DNA of 64,000 nucleotides from assembly GCA_022842785.1 (NCBI GenBank), contig JALHOW010000005.1, forward strand, positions 62,001 to 126,000, given 5' to 3'. Each line of letters begins with the position of its first letter. The first letter of the stretch is position 1. Below the pieces are notes generated by a model. That model saw only the letters and a program-made list of their open reading frames with translations, was not told the DNA's origin and made no database searches. Shown piece after piece: positions 1 to 9,637 of this stretch. The DNA is from Hyphomicrobiaceae bacterium. GTDB taxonomy: Bacteria; Pseudomonadota; Alphaproteobacteria; Rhizobiales; Hyphomicrobiaceae. A program made the position numbers and the translations under genes.

Positions 1-1
1 C

Positions 2-1219
2 GATCTCTTCGAGCTGCACGGCGGCAATCTCGACGCCATGAAAGCCGCCGAGACGCAAGCCTTCGCGCCACTCATGGTCTCCGAGACCTCCCGCAATCTG
101 CGTCGCGTGTTCAAACTCATGGAGATGCTCAAGGCGCAGGCGCCGAAGGACATCAACTTCAAGCCGCAGCGCGTGCACGTGATCGGTGCCGGCGTCATGG
201 GGGCCGACATCGCCGGCTGGTGCGTCGCGCAAGGCATGGAAGTGACACTGCAGGATCTGTCCGCGGACGCGATCGCCAAGGGCATTGCGGCGCAGGGCAA
301 GCTGTTCAGCCGTCGCTTCCGCACGAAGGCGCTCAAGGACGCCGCCAAGGCGCGCCTCATTGCCGATCCGAACGGCGACGGCATTCCGCGTGCCGACGTC
401 GTGATCGAGGCCATCGTCGAGAAAGTCGAGGTCAAGCAGAACCTCTTCAAGAGCCTCGAAGGCAAGATGAAGCTCGGCGCCGTGATGGCGACCAACACGT
501 CGTCGATCATGATCGAGGACATCGCGGCTGGCCTGAGTGACCCCGGCCGCCTGATCGGCATCCACTTCTTCAATCCGGTCGCCCAGATGCCCCTAGTCGA
601 GGTAATCCGCGGCAAGCAATCGCGCGAGGATGAGGTCCGCAAGGGCTGCGCCTTCGTCACGGCGATCGACAAATTCCCGCTCATCGTGAAGAGCAACCCG
701 GGCTTCCTGGTCAACCGCGTGCTGGCCCCATACATGATGAATGCAATGCTGCGCCTCGAGAAAGGCGAAGCCGCAGAGCTGCTCGACGAGGCCGCGCGCA
801 CCTTCGGCATGCCTATGGGGCCGATCGAGCTTGCCGATACGGTCGGTCTCGACATCTGCGCGCACGTCGGGCGCATTCTCGGCTTCTCCGCCGACGGCTC
901 GCGCCTAGAGCGACTCGTCGCTGCGAACAAGCTCGGCAAGAAGACGGGCGAGGGATTCTACGTTTGGAAAGACGGCAAGCCAGTGAAGACCGAGAAGCCG
1001 TACGACAAGCGCGATCTCGAGCGCATCGGACGCGAACTCGTCGAGCCTCTCATCCGCGAATGCGAGAAATGCCTTGCAGAGGGCATTGTCGAGAGCGCCG
1101 ATCTGGTCGATGCGGGCGTCATCTTCGGCACGGGTTTCGCGCCCTTCCGCGGTGGACCATTGCACTATCGCACTTCCGCTGGCGGACAGGCTGCACCGGC
1201 GCAGCAGGCTGCTGAATAG
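2..1219 (+). CDS. 3-hydroxyacyl-CoA dehydrogenase (FadB/FadJ-type), 5' truncated by window edge
   Basis: Frame stays open to the window start (DLFELHGGNLDAMKAAE...). Rossmann motif VHVIGAGVMGADIAGW and HFFNPVAQMPLVEVI typical of 3HCDH. Confidence 0.9.
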   Translation, partial: DLFELHGGNLDAMKAAETQAFAPLMVSETSRNLRRVFKLMEMLKAQAPKDINFKPQRVHVIGAGVMGADIAGWCVAQGMEVTLQDLSADAIAKGIAAQGKLFSRRFRTKALKDAAKARLIADPNGDGIPRADVVIEAIVEKVEVKQNLFKSLEGKMKLGAVMATNTSSIMIEDIAAGLSDPGRLIGIHFFNPVAQMPLVEVIRGKQSREDEVRKGCAFVTAIDKFPLIVKSNPGFLVNRVLAPYMMNAMLRLEKGEAAELLDEAARTFGMPMGPIELADTVGLDICAHVGRILGFSADGSRLERLVAANKLGKKTGEGFYVWKDGKPVKTEKPYDKRDLERIGRELVEPLIRECEKCLAEGIVESADLVDAGVIFGTGFAPFRGGPLHYRTSAGGQAAPAQQAAE

Positions 1220-1431
1220 GCTCCCCGCCTGAGCGTCAGATGACACCGAGCTGCCGAGCCCCACTGTCGGGGCCAACGCAATTTCGGCTGATTGCTGCGT
1301 TGTTCCAGGAGTTGCACGCACCACGCGCGTGTCCGTGCCGTTGCGCGCGCGCCGCCCCTCGGCTAATGCTGGCTCAGCTTCTGCTTGCGGGCCTGCCGGC
1401 CTCGGATTTTCCGGGCTGCAGCCGCAAGCAT

Positions 1432-1508
1432 GGCCCCGTAGCTCAGTCGGATAGAGCATCTGCCTTCTAAGCAGAGGGTCGCAGGTTCGAATCCTGCCGG
1501 GGTCGCCA
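1432..1508 (+). tRNA. tRNA-Arg (anticodon TCT)
   Basis: Cloverleaf read by eye: GGCCCCG/CGGGGTC acceptor, anticodon stem-loop ctgccTTCTAAgcag, T-arm GGTTCGAATCC, encoded CCA. Confidence 0.95.
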
Positions 1509-1722
1509 CTCAGAAGCCAGCCGCTGAAGATGCTGGCCCTCCGGGCCGCTCCCAAACCGCTTGCAACCATAGTGAACGCTCACCACGGCGGATGAGCGCT
1601 TCCGGGATTGCGTCTGTCTTCTACATGCGCCGCAGAGCAATCCGCGCGCTGATGCTGCACCGATCCGACGCCACGCACACCCAACAAGCAGACACGACGC
1701 GCACCGTCGCGCACAGAATTGG

Positions 1723-1736
1723 CAACAATATTGTTG
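1723..1736. promoter_or_regulatory. perfect 14-bp palindrome CAACAATATTGTTG, candidate GntR operator
   Basis: Perfect inverted symmetry about 58 bp upstream of a GntR-family gene. Confidence 0.5.
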
Positions 1737-1793
1737 ACACATTTGACGCCATCTCACTAAGCTCTCCTATCTCGTCGTTTCTTCGAGCGCCGC

Positions 1794-2510
1794 ATGTCTG
1801 TTAAAATACTGAAATTGAGGGATAAAAGTCCGAAGCGCGGTGGCGATACGAGCCGCCGCGGCAAGCTTACAGCCACGCCTGAAGAGATCCTTGAAACGCT
1901 CCGTCGACGCATCGCCGGGCAGGAAATTCCGCCAGGCGCAAAACTGCGCGAGCAGGACCTCTCTGCGGAATTTGGCGTCCCGCGCACGCGCATTCGGGAT
2001 GTGTTCAGCGCACTCGAAAGCCGCGGTCTCATCGAGCGGATTCCCAATCGCGGCGCCGTCGTCACACGCCTCGACATGGAACTCGTCTTCAAGCTCTACG
2101 ACGTTCGCGAGGTGCTCGAAGGCCTCTGCGCCCGTCTCGCGACAGAAAACGTCCCGCCAGAAAGCTGGCAGGACCTCGTCGATCACTACAGCGGGCCCAT
2201 GGCCGACTATCTCAAGACCGGGGACTTCGACTCCTATGTCGAAGGCTATGACCGGTTGCGCCAGCGCACGATAACTGCCGCCGGCAATCCGATCGCTGCG
2301 CAGATGCTCGACAGCATCTATGAGCGCACGAACTTTGTCATTCGCCGCATCATCATTCTGCCGGGGCGTGCCGAGACTGGTCTCGAGCAGCATAGGGCCG
2401 TCCTGGCAGCCATGCGACGCGGCGATGGTATCGAAGCCGAACGACTGAAGCGCCTCAATATGCGGAGCGCAAAAGAGTCGCTGAACAGATTCCGTAACTA
2501 CGTTCTCTAA
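1794..2510 (+). CDS. GntR family transcriptional regulator (FCD/FadR-like C-terminus)
   Basis: N-terminal wHTH (GAKLREQDLSAEFGVPRTRIRDVFSALESRGLIERIPNRGAVV) plus all-helical C-terminal domain. Confidence 0.9.
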   Translation: MSVKILKLRDKSPKRGGDTSRRGKLTATPEEILETLRRRIAGQEIPPGAKLREQDLSAEFGVPRTRIRDVFSALESRGLIERIPNRGAVVTRLDMELVFKLYDVREVLEGLCARLATENVPPESWQDLVDHYSGPMADYLKTGDFDSYVEGYDRLRQRTITAAGNPIAAQMLDSIYERTNFVIRRIIILPGRAETGLEQHRAVLAAMRRGDGIEAERLKRLNMRSAKESLNRFRNYVL

Positions 2511-2542
2511 GACGTAGAGCGGACAACAAGGAGGAAGCGCGC

Positions 2543-3775
2543 GTGGCGATGGACCAAGGTCCGCTCACGGGCATCAGGGTGTTGGAGATTGGCTCCACCG
2601 TTGCGGGGCCGTTCTGCGGGCGCATGCTCGCGGACTTCGGCGCCGAGGTGATCAAAGTCGAGCCATCCGAAGGCGACCCCGTTCGCACCATGGGGCAGCA
2701 GCACAACGGGCATTCTCTCTACGCGGCGAGCATCTTCAGAAACAAGAAGCTCATCTCGATCGATCTCAGGCGGCCGGAAGGGCACGCGCTCGTGCGCGAA
2801 CTTGCCGCGAAGTCCGATGTCGTCGTCGAGAACTTCAAGCCGGGCACGCTCGAAGCATGGGGCATTGGATGGGAGCAGCTCTCCCAGATCAACCCGCGCC
2901 TGGTCATGGTACGCATCTCCGGCTACGGCCAGGACGGCCCCTATGCCACGCGGCCAGGCTACGGTGTCATCTGCGAGGCCGTGAGTGGCATGCGATATCT
3001 GACCGGCGATCCGGACAGGCCGCCTTCGCGTGTCGCCGTATCACTGACGGACTACATAACAGGCCTGCACGCAGCGTACGGTGCCGTCATGGCGTTGATG
3101 GCGCGTAGTGCAACAGGACGCGGACAGTTCATCGACGCGGCACTTTACGAGTGCGCGTTCAACTTCATGGAGCCATGGGTTCCTGCTTTCGAGAAGACCG
3201 GCCATGTGGCCAACCGGACTGGCTCGCGACTGCCGGGCAGCAATCCAAACAACCTCTATCCGACGGGGGATGGCAGCTTCATCCTCATAACGGCCATGGC
3301 CGACAGCCTGTTCAAGCGTCTCGCAGGCGTCATGGACCAACCTGAACTGGCCGACGACCCGCGCTTCGCCAAGGCACTCGCGCGCAACCGCCATGCCGAG
3401 GACTTGGACGACATCATCGCGGCATGGACGTCGCGTCATCCGCTGGCAACGCTCGAGCAGAAGCTGACCGCAGCCTCCGTTCCCGCGACCCGCATCTATA
3501 CGATGGCCGACATATTCGCCGATCCGCACTACGCCGCGCGCAAATCCATTGTCGCGGCAAGCGACGAGGCGATGGGCAGCGTTGCCATGGCGGGTGTCGT
3601 TCCGCGTCTGTCGGCAACACCCGGCAGCGTACGACACGCCGGCCGCAACATTGGACAGGATACCGAGCAGGTACTCGAGGATGTGCTCGGCTATGACGCC
3701 ACGCGCATCGCGGAGCTCGTGAGCAATGGCGTTGTTGCGCGTGATGCGCGCTCGACGACCGCGGCAAGAGACTAA
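2543..3775 (+). CDS. CaiB/BaiF family (class III) CoA-transferase
   Basis: GIRVLEIGSTVAGPFCGRMLADFGAEVIKVEPSEGDPVRTMG...NKKLISIDLRRPEG; RBS AAGGAGG before GTG. Confidence 0.92.
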   Translation: MAMDQGPLTGIRVLEIGSTVAGPFCGRMLADFGAEVIKVEPSEGDPVRTMGQQHNGHSLYAASIFRNKKLISIDLRRPEGHALVRELAAKSDVVVENFKPGTLEAWGIGWEQLSQINPRLVMVRISGYGQDGPYATRPGYGVICEAVSGMRYLTGDPDRPPSRVAVSLTDYITGLHAAYGAVMALMARSATGRGQFIDAALYECAFNFMEPWVPAFEKTGHVANRTGSRLPGSNPNNLYPTGDGSFILITAMADSLFKRLAGVMDQPELADDPRFAKALARNRHAEDLDDIIAAWTSRHPLATLEQKLTAASVPATRIYTMADIFADPHYAARKSIVAASDEAMGSVAMAGVVPRLSATPGSVRHAGRNIGQDTEQVLEDVLGYDATRIAELVSNGVVARDARSTTAARD

Positions 3776-3795
3776 AAATGAGGAATAACGTCTGA

Positions 3796-5367
3796 ATGTC
3801 CGCCGATCGCAAGCCTGAGAGCCAGCCGGAAACGCGCCGCAAGCGACTCGAACGTGAGTATGCCGCTCGCGAAGCCAAAGCATTGGCAATGGGTGGGCCT
3901 GATCGTCTCGCTCGCCGCGCGGATGCGGGCGTCCTCCACGCGCGGTCGCGTGTGGATGGACTGCTCGATCCCGACAGCTTCATCGAGACAGGCCTGTTCG
4001 GCGTTTCAGCCTCTCGCCCGGAGGATCGCGATCGCTCAGCAGCTGACGGCAAGATCGCTGGGTTCGGCCGAATTGACGGCCGTGAGGTCGCTGTCGTCTC
4101 GAACGACTTCACGGTCATGGGCGCGTCGTCGTCGTCCACGAACGGCCGCAAGATTGCGCACGCCAAGCGCGTCGCAACACAACGCGGACTGCCGCTCATT
4201 TTTCTCGGTGAGTCCTCCGGCGCACGCATGCCCGATCACATGGGCTCGCGCGGCATGGGCACGCTCCTCGGCAACGATCCGACGCAGTACGTGCGCCTGC
4301 GCGAGACACCATGGGCTTCGGCGACGCTCGGCCTCTCTTATGGCTCATCGAGCTGGTACGCGGTGCTCTCGGACTTCTGCGTGATCCGCAAAGGCGCCGT
4401 GCTCGCTGTCTCGAGCTCGCTTCTGGCCTCGCTTGCCATTGGCGAGACGGTCGATCCGCAGGAACTCGGCGGCTGGAAGCTTCATGCCGAAGTCACGGGC
4501 TTCGCCGACATGGTCGTCGACAGCGACGAGGAGGCCCTCGCAGCAATCCGGCAGTTTCTCTCGTATCTGCCCTCGCACTGCAATGAGGCTCCGCCCGAGC
4601 GATCCGTGCCAGAGGGGGCGGGCGCGGGCATGGCCGACATCATCGATCTGCTGCCCGAGAAGCGCACGCAGGTCTATGACGTGCGCAAGATCATTCGCAC
4701 GATCGTCGACAAGGACAGCTTCTTCGAGCTGAAGCCGCGCTTTGGGAAGGTTGGCGTAACCGGCCTCTCGCGCATCGGCGGCCGCACCGTCGGCATCATC
4801 GCCAACAACCCGCTGGTGAAGGGCGGCGCGCTCGATACCGAAGCCTGTGAGAAGATCACACACTTCCTCGTGCTCTGCGACAGCTTCAACATTCCTGTCG
4901 TGCTCTTCGTGGACACGCCCGGCTTTGCGATCGGCACTGACGCAGAGCGCAAGCGCGCGCCCGGCAAGATCATGAACTTCATGCACGCCCTGCAGATGTT
5001 CTCGATGCCGAAGATCTCGGTGATCCTGCGCAAGAGTTATGGCCAGGCCTATCTCAATATGGGCGGCGGGCGTAACTCGGATGAGGTGGCTGCCTGGCCG
5101 ACTGCCGAAGTGAGCTTCATGGATCCGACCTTCGCCGTGAAGGTCGTGCACGGGCTCGCGCCGGGCGACGATGGATTTGACGATGCTTTCGCCACCATGA
5201 GCAAGGACAGCGAGGTCTGGGACATGGCCGGAGCCTATGCCGTACAGTCCGTCATCGAGCCTCATGCGACACGCGACTATCTCATCCGGATGCTGGAGGT
5301 GCACCGTCTGCGACTGACGGGCGACATCGGGCAACATCTGCTGCGCGCGTGGCCAACGAGCTACTGA
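3796..5367 (+). CDS. acyl-CoA carboxylase carboxyltransferase (beta) subunit
   Basis: MCC/PCC-like carboxyltransferase motifs: GESSGARMPDHMGSRGMG, PVVLFVDTPGFAIG, RKSYGQAYLNMGGG. Confidence 0.9.
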   Translation: MSADRKPESQPETRRKRLEREYAAREAKALAMGGPDRLARRADAGVLHARSRVDGLLDPDSFIETGLFGVSASRPEDRDRSAADGKIAGFGRIDGREVAVVSNDFTVMGASSSSTNGRKIAHAKRVATQRGLPLIFLGESSGARMPDHMGSRGMGTLLGNDPTQYVRLRETPWASATLGLSYGSSSWYAVLSDFCVIRKGAVLAVSSSLLASLAIGETVDPQELGGWKLHAEVTGFADMVVDSDEEALAAIRQFLSYLPSHCNEAPPERSVPEGAGAGMADIIDLLPEKRTQVYDVRKIIRTIVDKDSFFELKPRFGKVGVTGLSRIGGRTVGIIANNPLVKGGALDTEACEKITHFLVLCDSFNIPVVLFVDTPGFAIGTDAERKRAPGKIMNFMHALQMFSMPKISVILRKSYGQAYLNMGGGRNSDEVAAWPTAEVSFMDPTFAVKVVHGLAPGDDGFDDAFATMSKDSEVWDMAGAYAVQSVIEPHATRDYLIRMLEVHRLRLTGDIGQHLLRAWPTSY

Positions 5368-5382
5368 GGGAGTACTGACGAG

Positions 5383-6732
5383 GTGGCGCGTAGTTTCCAC
5401 AAGATCATCGTCGCAAACCGCGGAGCAGTCGCAGCGCGTGTACTTCGCGCGCTCAGCGAGATGGGCATTCGCTCGGTCGCCGTGTATTCGGACGCCGATC
5501 GCCACGCACCTTGGCTGGAGTGGTCGTCGGAGGCGCACCACATCGGCCCGGCGCCCGCACGCGACAGCTATCTCAACCAAGAGACGCTGCTGGGTGTGCT
5601 CAAGCAGAGCGGCGCGGATGGCGTGCATCCTGGCTATGGCTTCCTCGCTGAGAATGCCGCCTTTGCCCGCCGCATCACCGACACCGACGCCGTGTTCATA
5701 GGCCCGGCGCCGCGCTGGATCGAAGACATGGGCCACAAGACCCGCGCGCGCGAACTGGCCAAGGAGTATGGCCTGCCGGTCGGCGCAGGGACGGACGTGC
5801 TCCCTGCGGAGCACACAGCCATCGTGGCAGCGGCGCGAAAGATTGGCTTTCCGCTGATCGTGAAGCCGGCTGGCGGTGGCGGCGGCATCGGCATGCTGGT
5901 CGCGCGCAATGAAACGGAGCTTTTGGCTGCTGTCGACAAGGCGGCTTCGCTGGCTCAACGCAGCTTTTCGAATGCCGATGTCTACCTGGAGCGCCTCGTC
6001 GAGCGGCCGCGCCACGTCGAGCTGCAGATCGTTGCCGATAATTTCGGATCCTGCACACATCTTTTCGAGCGCGACTGTTCCGTGCAGCGGCGCCATCAGA
6101 AAGTGATCGAGGAAGCGCCCGGCCCCAACATCTCCAGATCCACGATCGGCACTGTCTCAGATGATATCGCCAGAAAACTTGGATCTGCCGGCTACAACAA
6201 TATCGGCACGGTCGAGATGCTGTTGGACGCCAACGGTCAGTATTCATTCCTCGAGATGAATACGCGCCTCCAGGTCGAGCATGGTGTCACCGAAGAAGTG
6301 ACGGGAGTGGATCTCGTCAAGACGCAAGTTCGCCTTGCCGCCGACGAGAAACTTGGTGATGTCCTGCCAAATGCGCCCAAAATCGATGGGCACGCCATCG
6401 AAGCGCGCGTCTACGCCGAGGACCCCAAGCGCTTCCTCCCCTCACCCGGCAAACTGGAAGTCTTCCGTCCTCCGGCTACTCCAGGCGTGCGCGTCGAGAC
6501 GGGCTATCGCGAGGGCTTGGAGGTAACGCCGCACTACGATCCGCTGCTCGCGAAGGTCATCGTGAAGCGGTCAACGCGCGCGAAAGCGATCGACGATCTC
6601 ATCGAAGCGCTCGTCGCCTTCGAAGTGCGTGGCGTGAAAAGCAACATCCCGGCGCTCGTGACGATCCTCGACTCGGACGAATTCCGCGCCGGCGCCGTGC
6701 ACACGGGCCTGATCGGCGAACTCATCAAATGA
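5383..6732 (+). CDS. biotin carboxylase subunit of acyl-CoA carboxylase (AccC-like)
   Basis: KIIVANRGAVAARVLRALSEMGI, ATP-grasp KPAGGGGGIGM, FLEMNTRLQVEHGVTEEVTGVDLV. Confidence 0.93.
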   Translation: MARSFHKIIVANRGAVAARVLRALSEMGIRSVAVYSDADRHAPWLEWSSEAHHIGPAPARDSYLNQETLLGVLKQSGADGVHPGYGFLAENAAFARRITDTDAVFIGPAPRWIEDMGHKTRARELAKEYGLPVGAGTDVLPAEHTAIVAAARKIGFPLIVKPAGGGGGIGMLVARNETELLAAVDKAASLAQRSFSNADVYLERLVERPRHVELQIVADNFGSCTHLFERDCSVQRRHQKVIEEAPGPNISRSTIGTVSDDIARKLGSAGYNNIGTVEMLLDANGQYSFLEMNTRLQVEHGVTEEVTGVDLVKTQVRLAADEKLGDVLPNAPKIDGHAIEARVYAEDPKRFLPSPGKLEVFRPPATPGVRVETGYREGLEVTPHYDPLLAKVIVKRSTRAKAIDDLIEALVAFEVRGVKSNIPALVTILDSDEFRAGAVHTGLIGELIK

Positions 6733-6748
6733 ACAGAGGAAGACACTG

Positions 6749-6970
6749 ATGGCGGAGTGCGAGGCAAAATCTGAGGTGACCGGCTCGGTCTGGAAGATCG
6801 TGACCGCAGTCGGCCAGCACGTCGAAGCCGGCGACACGATCATGATCATCGAATCCATGAAGATGGAAATTCCGGTGATCGCCGAGGAGGGCGGAACGAT
6901 CAAGGCATTCCTCGTCAAGGAGGAGACACCCGTCTCCGAAGGACAGGTTGTGGCTGTGCTCGAGAGCTGA
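6749..6970 (+). CDS. single-domain biotin carboxyl carrier protein (73 aa)
   Basis: Biotinyl motif ESMKMEIPV and paired-hammerhead pattern; lies between BC and the second CT gene. Confidence 0.9.
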   Translation: MAECEAKSEVTGSVWKIVTAVGQHVEAGDTIMIIESMKMEIPVIAEEGGTIKAFLVKEETPVSEGQVVAVLES

Positions 6971-6995
6971 CACGCGAGCCGTAGGAGACGACGAC

Positions 6996-8588
6996 GTGAG
7001 CGAAGCCGCGAAAGACGCACCAGTAACCGGCTGGGCGCCTGAGATCGAGGAACTGAAGTTCCGCAGGGCGGAGGCGCAGCGTCTCGGCGGCGTCGAGGCT
7101 GTTCAAAAGCACCACGACCAGAACCGCCTCACCATCCGCGAGCGCATCGACGGCCTCATCGATGGCGGTTCGTTCCAGGAGGTCGGTGGGCTGACCGGAC
7201 AGGGGCGCTACACCGATGGCACGCTGACGGGCGTCACGCCTGCACCGTACGTGATGGGGCTCGCCAGCATCGACGGTCGCCCCGTGGCCGTCGGCGGCGA
7301 AGACTTCACGATCCGCGGCGGCACGAGCTGGTCGGGCGATCGCAAGAAGGGCGGTCAAGGTGGCTTTATCGAAGACCTCGCCGCGAGCTATCTCATTCCG
7401 CTCGTCAACCTGATCGACGGCTCGGGCGGCAGCGTTACATCGATCAACCGGCGCGGCCACGCCGTCTTCCCCGGCGTGCACGGCTTCGAACGCTCCGTCG
7501 AACTCATGGGCAAGGTGCCTGTGGTCAGCGCGGTTCTCGGCACGGCCGCGGGCGGCCCGGCAGGCCGTGCGATCCTCTCGCATTGGTCCGTCATGGTGAA
7601 GGGCACGTCGCAGGTCTTTGCCGCCGGCCCGCCCGTCGTCGAGCGCTCGCTTGGCCAGAAGATCAACAAGGAAGATCTCGGCGGCGCGGATATCGCTGTC
7701 GACCACGCCGGTACGATCGACAATCGCGCCAAGGACGAAGCCGAGTGCTTCGCGATGATCAAGCGCTATCTCTCCTACATGCCGCAGAACGTCTGGGAGA
7801 TGCCGCCTGTGGTCGATATCGGCGATCCTGCTGATCGTGCCGAAGACGCACTGGCTTCCATTGTTCCGCGCGATCGGCGGCGGCCGTACAATATGCGCAA
7901 GCTCATTGAGCTTGTCGCTGACAAGGGCAGCATCTTCGAGATCCAACCGACGTACGGCAAGGCGCTGATCACGGCATTCGCGCGCATGAACGGAAAGGTC
8001 GTCGGCATCCTGGCCAACAATCCAATGGTGTACGGCGGCGCGATGGATGTGCGCGCGGCACGCAAGCAGACGCATTTCATCGAACTGTGCGACAGCTTTC
8101 ACATCCCGCTGGTCTTCTTCGTCGATGTACCGGGTTTCATGGTTGGGAAGGACGCGGAGGCCGCTGCCACGCTGCGCGAGGGTATGCGCGCCGTCTACGT
8201 TGCCCTTCAGGCGAGCGTCCCGATGTTCACAGTGGTCGTACGCAAGTGCTACGGCATGGCCGGCATGGGCGCGACGGATAAGAACGGCCTCGATTTCAAG
8301 ATTGCCTGGCCGTCGGCCGAGTGGGGATCGCTGCCCATCGAAGGCGGCGTTGCAGCCGCTTTCCGGCGCGAGATCGCCGCAGCGCCCGATCCGAAGGCGC
8401 GTGAGCGTGAAATCGAGGCCGATCTGCGCAGCATGGCCTCGCCATTCAGAACGGCGGAAGCATTCGGCGTCGAGGACATCATCGATCCGCGCGAGACACG
8501 CGCTTATCTGTGTCGCTTCATCGACGCGGCGCAGGGCCGCATAAGGACAACACTCGGACCCAAGGCACGGTACGGCGTTCGCCCCTGA
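6996..8588 (+). CDS. acyl-CoA carboxylase carboxyltransferase subunit (second copy)
   Basis: PLVNLIDGSGGSV, VFFVDVPGFMVG, VVRKCYGMAGMG. Start placed at GTG 6996 rather than the ORF-track start. Confidence 0.9.
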   Translation: MSEAAKDAPVTGWAPEIEELKFRRAEAQRLGGVEAVQKHHDQNRLTIRERIDGLIDGGSFQEVGGLTGQGRYTDGTLTGVTPAPYVMGLASIDGRPVAVGGEDFTIRGGTSWSGDRKKGGQGGFIEDLAASYLIPLVNLIDGSGGSVTSINRRGHAVFPGVHGFERSVELMGKVPVVSAVLGTAAGGPAGRAILSHWSVMVKGTSQVFAAGPPVVERSLGQKINKEDLGGADIAVDHAGTIDNRAKDEAECFAMIKRYLSYMPQNVWEMPPVVDIGDPADRAEDALASIVPRDRRRPYNMRKLIELVADKGSIFEIQPTYGKALITAFARMNGKVVGILANNPMVYGGAMDVRAARKQTHFIELCDSFHIPLVFFVDVPGFMVGKDAEAAATLREGMRAVYVALQASVPMFTVVVRKCYGMAGMGATDKNGLDFKIAWPSAEWGSLPIEGGVAAAFRREIAAAPDPKAREREIEADLRSMASPFRTAEAFGVEDIIDPRETRAYLCRFIDAAQGRIRTTLGPKARYGVRP

Positions 8589-8647
8589 GCGCCGACCGCA
8601 AAATCAATGAGCCCTAAAATGGGCCTAGCACATAGTGGGAGAACGCC

Positions 8648-9637
8648 ATGAAGTGGATAAAGTTTGCGACGCTGTCAGTCGTTGCCGCCGCCGCGCTTGC
8701 GAGTGCGTCGGCGGTGCACGCGCAGGAAAAGGTCAAGGTGCGCTTCGGCATCCTGACCACAGCCTCGCAGGCAGCTTTCTATATAGGCGCGAAGAAGGGC
8801 ATCTTCGAGAAGTACGGCTTCGATGTGGAAGTGAGGCCGCTGGCGACTGGCGTGCAGGCCAACCAGGCGCTGGCTGCCGGGCAGGTCGACTGGTCAGGTG
8901 GTGGCGTCGAGTCGACGGTCGTCGCCTGGGCGAACAAGCTGCCCTTCAAGGCATACTCGATGTACGCCAAGGGCGGCGACTCCTACGGCGTGCTCGTCCG
9001 CAAGGAAGCCAACATCAAATCTGCAGCCGACCTCAAGGGCAAGCGGATCGCCGTGCCGCAAGGTACAGCACCAGCTCAGGGCCTGAGCCAGCTCATTCAG
9101 CAGGCAGGCCTGCCGCGTGACTCGGTCAATCGCGTCAACGCGACCTACGGCAATATGGGCCAGATGCTGATCCAGGGTGCCGTCGATGCCATGGTCGGCC
9201 TGGAGCCGTTCCTCACGCTCACCGAAGAGAAGATGGCGGGCGAAGCGCAGATGTTCATGCGGCTCGGCAAGGTCGTGCAGGGCGGCGGCTTCTTCCTCAT
9301 CAGCGATGCCTGGGCCGCTCAGAACCCGACCAAAGTGAAGGATGCTGTGGCAGCGCTGTGGGAGTCGCAGCAGTGGGTGCGCCAGAACGTGAAAGAAGCG
9401 GCGCAGATCGAAGCCGAGTTCCTCAAAGTCGAGCCGCGCATCGTGGAAGTGACGTTCAAGTGGCTCAACTACGACCCGCTCATCGATGACTTCACCGCAG
9501 CGTCACTGGTTGCGACTGCCAAGTATCTCGCCACCGAGAAGCTGACACCCGTCGAAGTCAATCCAGACGAGCATCTGGTGGAGTTCAAGCGCGTTGTCGG
9601 CGAAGTCCAGGCCAAGCACGGTGCATTCCTGAAATGA
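8648..9637 (+). CDS. ABC transporter substrate-binding protein (NitT/TauT/SsuA-like)
   Basis: Signal peptide; KVRFGILTTASQAAFYIGAKKGIFEKYGFDVEVRPL...GVQANQALAAGQVDWSGGG. Confidence 0.88.
   Translation: MKWIKFATLSVVAAAALASASAVHAQEKVKVRFGILTTASQAAFYIGAKKGIFEKYGFDVEVRPLATGVQANQALAAGQVDWSGGGVESTVVAWANKLPFKAYSMYAKGGDSYGVLVRKEANIKSAADLKGKRIAVPQGTAPAQGLSQLIQQAGLPRDSVNRVNATYGNMGQMLIQGAVDAMVGLEPFLTLTEEKMAGEAQMFMRLGKVVQGGGFFLISDAWAAQNPTKVKDAVAALWESQQWVRQNVKEAAQIEAEFLKVEPRIVEVTFKWLNYDPLIDDFTAASLVATAKYLATEKLTPVEVNPDEHLVEFKRVVGEVQAKHGAFLK

Noticed and set aside
1432-1800. tRNA-Arg as an integration hotspot
   Set aside because: No integrase, no visible direct repeat of the tRNA 3' end, and adjacent genes look like ordinary metabolism.
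4345-6096. 583-aa minus-strand ORF opposite the carboxylase genes
   Set aside because: Antisense shadow of well-recognised CT and BC genes; no domain-like sequence.
6915-8102. 395-aa minus-strand ORF opposite the second CT
   Set aside because: Antisense shadow of a clear carboxyltransferase.
8600-8640. Hairpin AGCCCTAAAATGGGCCT before the ABC transporter
   Set aside because: Stem only about 5 bp with no T-tract; too weak to call a terminator.
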